NCBI RefSeq assembly: GCF_014836445.1
Contig: NZ_JACSQV010000007.1
Location: forward strand, 159,663-223,662
Direction: 5' to 3'
Length of the DNA: 64,000 nt
DNA from: Cellulomonas avistercoris
GTDB taxonomy: Bacteria > Actinomycetota > Actinomycetes > Actinomycetales > Cellulomonadaceae
Shown: piece by piece, positions 61,310 to 64,000 of the stretch
Position numbering within the stretch: the stretch's first letter is position 1
How the letters are laid out: each line of letters begins with the position of its first letter
Notes under the pieces: model-generated
Told to the model about the DNA's origin: nothing
Database searches by the model: none
The model's input: only the letters and a program-made list of their open reading frames with translations
Program-made: the position numbers and the translations under genes

Positions 61310-62035
61310 TCACGCCCAGCGGGCCAGGGCCGTCGTCGTCCCCGTCGGCACCACGGTGAACCCGGCGTCGACGATCCGGACCGGGGACGTCGCCAGCAGG
61401 GTGGCCCACTGCGCGGTGCCGGGGTGCTCGACGGCCACCGGGAAACCCGCGTCCCGCCAGGGCCGGTAGCGGCCGGCGGACATCTGCGCGGCGGCCACCT
61501 GCGCCGCGTGACCGGCCGCGGCGGCGGCCTTGCCGAAGGGGAGCGCCGGCTCGGGGCAGATCGACACCACGAGCGGTCCGTCGACGAGGGCGTCGACGTG
61601 CTCGGCACGCTCCGGGTCGGCCGGCTCGGAGCCTGACAGCTGCAGCCTCGCCAGCTCGCGGGGGATCGCGTCGGTGGGCGTCGGGACGAACGCCCGCACC
61701 TGAGCCCCGTCCACCTCGACGGTGACGCCCGGCAGGTGCGCGGCCCGGTCCCAGGCGGCGCCGCGGGCGCGCCGGCAGTGCTTGCGGATCGCCGCGTCGG
61801 ACCACCTGCGGACCGCCGGCTCCCACGGCCCGTCGGGCTGCGCGCGCTCGTCGGCGAGCAGCGTCACGACCGCGGTGGCGGCCGCCGCGCACGCCGCGGT
61901 CCGGGTCGGCGGGTCGGCCCTCTCCACGCGGACGACGAGCTGCATCGCCCACGGCGTCTCGTCGTCGGCGGGTCCGGCGAGGTCGGCCGGCGCGTCCCGC
62001 GGCTCGGGGGTCGGTTCGAGGGTCGTGTCCGGCAC
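61310..62035 (-). CDS. Peptidyl-tRNA hydrolase 2 (PTH2)-like protein
   Basis: 241 residues from GTG 62035 with GGGAGAG in front. The N-terminal part (WAMQLVVRVERADPPTRTAA, VTLLADER) and the C-terminal LPFGKAAAAAGHAAQVAAAQ match the PTH2 fold split by an insertion; PTH2 enzymes have a conserved K-x-(A)xGHAAQ motif. It would release peptidyl-tRNA. Longer than a typical PTH2 (about 120) because of the insertion, so the call is moderate. Confidence 0.65.
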   Translation of the reverse strand: MPDTTLEPTPEPRDAPADLAGPADDETPWAMQLVVRVERADPPTRTAACAAAATAVVTLLADERAQPDGPWEPAVRRWSDAAIRKHCRRARGAAWDRAAHLPGVTVEVDGAQVRAFVPTPTDAIPRELARLQLSGSEPADPERAEHVDALVDGPLVVSICPEPALPFGKAAAAAGHAAQVAAAQMSAGRYRPWRDAGFPVAVEHPGTAQWATLLATSPVRIVDAGFTVVPTGTTTALARWA

Positions 62036-62141
62036 GGTGCCTACTCTCCCTCGTCGTCGACCACCGCCCGCGCACGGCCGTCCTGAGCTCGGCTGGCGGT
62101 GCGCCGATCGGCCCTGGTGCCCGTCGCGGCCCGCTGCCACG

Positions 62142-63128
62142 ATGTCCCCCGTGACGACGACGCCGCTCGCACCGCTCGCGACGACGGACGTCACCGTGCC
62201 CGAGCCCGCGAGCTGGGGGAGGCGCGTCGTCGCGGCGCTGCTGGACGGTGCGGTCCTGGGTGCGGTCGCGTGGTTCGTCGCCGGGGACCGGATCAGCGCA
62301 CCGTCGTTGCAGCCGACGTTCTCCCCGGTCGACCCCGACGGCGCGCAGCCGTGGACGTCGTCGGGGGTCGTGGTCGCGGCGTTCCTGCTCATGCTGGTCC
62401 TGCAGGGGCTGACCGGGCAGACGCCCGGGCGTCGCGTGCTCGGCATCCAGGTGGTGCGGGCACCCGTCGACGGGCCGGCCGGAGGTGCGCCGGGCGTCCT
62501 GCGGTCGGTCGGGCGGTGGTTCGCCCACCTGATCGACGCGTTCCTGCTCATCGGGTACCTGCGGCCGCTGTGGGACCCTCAGCGGCGCACGTTCGCCGAC
62601 GGCATCGCGCGCACGCTCGTGGTGCGACGGGCACCCACGCCGCGGGGCGACCGACGCGGGCAGGCCGTCACGGCCGTGGCGGGAGTCGTCGTGCTGGTGG
62701 GGCTCCTCGCGGGGGTCGAGGTCGGGTCGTCCGGCGGCGTCGAGCGCGGCGCGCAGAGCGCGTGCGCGCTCGAGCCGCAGGACGCGGACGCCCCGGTCCA
62801 CGTGCGCTCCGCCGTGCTCGTGCGCGAGACCGAGTGGTCGCGCGGGGCGCGGGCCTGGCCCTGGGCCGTGGACGCGCGGCGGGACGTGCGGACGCGGCTG
62901 TCGCTCGACGTGTCGTGGGACTCCGCCGCGCACGTCGCTCCGGACGCGACGCTGCAGGTCCGGACGACCTTCGGCGGTGCGAGCGTCGACAACGACGTGG
63001 CCGCCGCCGCCGGGCAGGTGCAGCTCGAGGTCGAGGGGGCGGGCGGGGGCCCGGTCGACGTGGACGTCCTGCTGGACGGCCGCCCGTTGACCTCGTGCGT
63101 GGCGGCCGCGCCCGAGGACGAGGCCTGA
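62142..63128 (+). CDS. RDD-family membrane protein with extracytoplasmic domain
   Basis: 328 residues from ATG 62142 (GTG 62151 is also possible). The RDD domain is at about 22-165: PASWGRRVVAALLDGAVLGA with the R-D pair, GLTGQTPGRRVLGIQVVR and LRPLWDPQRRTFADGIARTL. A further helix (AVTAVAGVVVLVGLLAGVEV) leads to an exported beta domain with two cysteines (QSACALEP and LTSCVAAA), likely disulfide-linked. Function unknown. Confidence 0.8.
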   Translation: MSPVTTTPLAPLATTDVTVPEPASWGRRVVAALLDGAVLGAVAWFVAGDRISAPSLQPTFSPVDPDGAQPWTSSGVVVAAFLLMLVLQGLTGQTPGRRVLGIQVVRAPVDGPAGGAPGVLRSVGRWFAHLIDAFLLIGYLRPLWDPQRRTFADGIARTLVVRRAPTPRGDRRGQAVTAVAGVVVLVGLLAGVEVGSSGGVERGAQSACALEPQDADAPVHVRSAVLVRETEWSRGARAWPWAVDARRDVRTRLSLDVSWDSAAHVAPDATLQVRTTFGGASVDNDVAAAAGQVQLEVEGAGGGPVDVDVLLDGRPLTSCVAAAPEDEA

Positions 63129-63155
63129 CGCCCGACGTCGCCGGGCTCGCGCCCG

Positions 63156-63866
63156 TCACCCGGCCCGCCGCACCTCGTCCGGCAGCGCCGCCAGGTCGCC
63201 GCGCCACGGTGCGCCGTGGCCGGGCAGCAGCCACGTGGCGTCGAGACCGGGGAGCCGTGACAGGGAGTCCAGCGCCTGCGCCGGCTCGTCGGTGAACGGG
63301 GCCGGGGCCGGGCCCGTGCGGCCGGTCAGCACGTCGCGCGTCGTGAGCGCGTCGCCGACCATGACGGCGTCCGCGACCGGCACGTGCACGGCGATGCTCC
63401 CGGGGGAGTGGCCCGGCATGCCGACGACGCGCGGTGCGCCCGGCAGGGGCAGCACGTCGCCGTCGTGGACCTCGGTCACCTCGGTGAGGTAGGTGGTCCG
63501 CAGGCCGCCCTTGCGCAGCGAGTAGACGAGGAAGCCCAGGAGGGCACCCGGGCGCCACCGCCCGAAGGACGCCTTCGGCTTGTCGCCCCCGCGGGCGCGG
63601 TCCGCGTCGGCCGCGTGCACGTAGACCGGCACGCCGTGCTCACGCCGCAGCCGCTCGGCGAACCCGATGTGGTCGGTGTCCCCGTGCGTCAGGACCAGGC
63701 CGCGCACGTCGTCGACCGTGCGGCCCATGGCCGCGAGCTCGGCGAGCAGCTCGGGCCAGTGGCCGGCGAGGCCGGCGTCGACGACCGTCACGCCCTCGTC
63801 GGTGTCGACCAGGTAGGCGGCGACGACGTCGTTGCCGATGCGGTGCAGGTGCGGGCCGAGCTTCAT
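63156..63866 (-). CDS. Metallo-beta-lactamase-fold hydrolase
   Basis: 236 residues from ATG 63866. The metal motif is LTHGDTDHIGF, a variant of HxHxDH in which the second histidine position is aspartate, as in some subgroups. Further metal ligands are in GMPGHSPGSIAV and near the end in LLPGHGAPWRG; the bridging aspartate is in VMVGDALTTR. The protein hydrolyses a thioester, lactone or ester substrate. The palindrome upstream at 63912 suggests control by the divergent TetR protein. Confidence 0.88.
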   Translation of the reverse strand: MKLGPHLHRIGNDVVAAYLVDTDEGVTVVDAGLAGHWPELLAELAAMGRTVDDVRGLVLTHGDTDHIGFAERLRREHGVPVYVHAADADRARGGDKPKASFGRWRPGALLGFLVYSLRKGGLRTTYLTEVTEVHDGDVLPLPGAPRVVGMPGHSPGSIAVHVPVADAVMVGDALTTRDVLTGRTGPAPAPFTDEPAQALDSLSRLPGLDATWLLPGHGAPWRGDLAALPDEVRRAG

Positions 63867-63911
63867 GGGGTGCCCCTCGTGGTGGGTCGCGTGGTAGTAA
63901 TGGCTACGGTA

Positions 63912-63930
63912 GTTAGCCATCATGGCTAAC
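63912..63930. promoter_or_regulatory. TetR-type operator between the divergent MBL and TetR genes
   Basis: GTTAGCCAT C ATGGCTAAC, perfect 9-bp arms. Half sites (ATGGCTA, ATAGCCAT) lie on both sides. It is placed 24 bases before the TetR-like start and covers the likely promoters. Confidence 0.7.
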
Positions 63931-63953
63931 GTCAATAGCCATGAGGAGATGCC

Positions 63954-64000
63954 ATGCCCACGCCGGAGCGCACGTCGCTCGAGGAGATCGTCGCCGCGGC
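63954..64000 (+). CDS. TetR-family regulator, first codons
   Basis: The gene leaves the window after 15 codons: MPTPERTSLEEIVAA, the start typical of actinobacterial TetR regulators (RxSLEEIVAAA). GAGGAG stands before the ATG. With the palindrome upstream and the divergent hydrolase gene this is a standard TetR-target arrangement. Confidence 0.6.
   Translation, partial: MPTPERTSLEEIVAA

Noticed and set aside
57127..61359. A 1410-codon open frame on the plus strand
   Set aside because: It is antisense to the FadH-like and UvrD genes, is rich in arginine, valine and histidine, and has no domain. Long antisense frames are normal at this G+C level.

Overview
The window is 64 kb of very G+C-rich DNA with actinobacterial features: strong G/C third positions, frequent GTG starts, GGAGG-type ribosome sites, lipobox lipoproteins and an F420/luciferase-like enzyme. 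A Cellulomonas-type actinomycete is my best guess, by general resemblance only; no rRNA or ribosomal marker is present.

Layout. 1-2.1 kb: start of a formate/nitrite channel gene, two membrane proteins (one frameshifted) and a PPOX-type flavoprotein. 2.2-17.3 kb: one divergent catabolic regulon. Leftward lie a three-subunit FAD/[2Fe-2S] amino-acid or opine dehydrogenase, a DapA-family lyase and an XRE-cupin repressor. Rightward lie a five-gene oligopeptide-type ABC importer, a metal amidohydrolase, a TIGR04076 protein, a luciferase-like oxidoreductase, a DUF885 peptidase and a SnoaL-like protein. Nine successive 4-base stop/start overlaps tie the rightward genes together. Probable role: import, hydrolysis and oxidation of a small amide, peptide or opine. 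17.3-20.5 kb: DUF1304 protein, old yellow enzyme, two tandem 66-residue paralogues, a phosphoribosyltransferase and tRNA-Lys(UUU).

20.5-35.7 kb: a defence island of visibly lower G+C, bracketed by two copies of a tRNA-Lys-associated motif. It holds an IS3 remnant, an uncharacterised coiled-coil protein coupled to a DUF4041/GIY-YIG protein, a complete QatABCD anti-phage operon, a class II Fic enzyme and a 1383-residue protein that looks like a DUF4297-type nuclease fused to a STAND NTPase. 35.7-42 kb is a scar zone: an intact IS481-family element inserted in a gene, a pyroglutamyl-peptidase-like lipoprotein, tRNA-Lys(CUU), a SUKH immunity-type protein and decayed copies of a nuclease-like gene, each next to the same motif.

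42-49 kb: small secreted proteins, a papain-like protease with a membrane-anchored partner, TrhA, a Phd/RelE toxin-antitoxin pair between direct repeats, a PPAYGQ-repeat membrane protein, DUF1275 and a GntR/FCD regulator. 49.4-53.5 kb: a polar amino-acid ABC importer with fused permease and ATPase, RidA and formamidase, controlled by two perfect palindromes. 53.5-64 kb is mostly housekeeping-like: HbpS-like, NUDIX, FMN reductase/MarR, a FadH-like flavoenzyme, UvrD/Rep helicase, PTH2-like, RDD and metallo-beta-lactamase-fold proteins, and the start of a TetR regulator with its palindromic operator.
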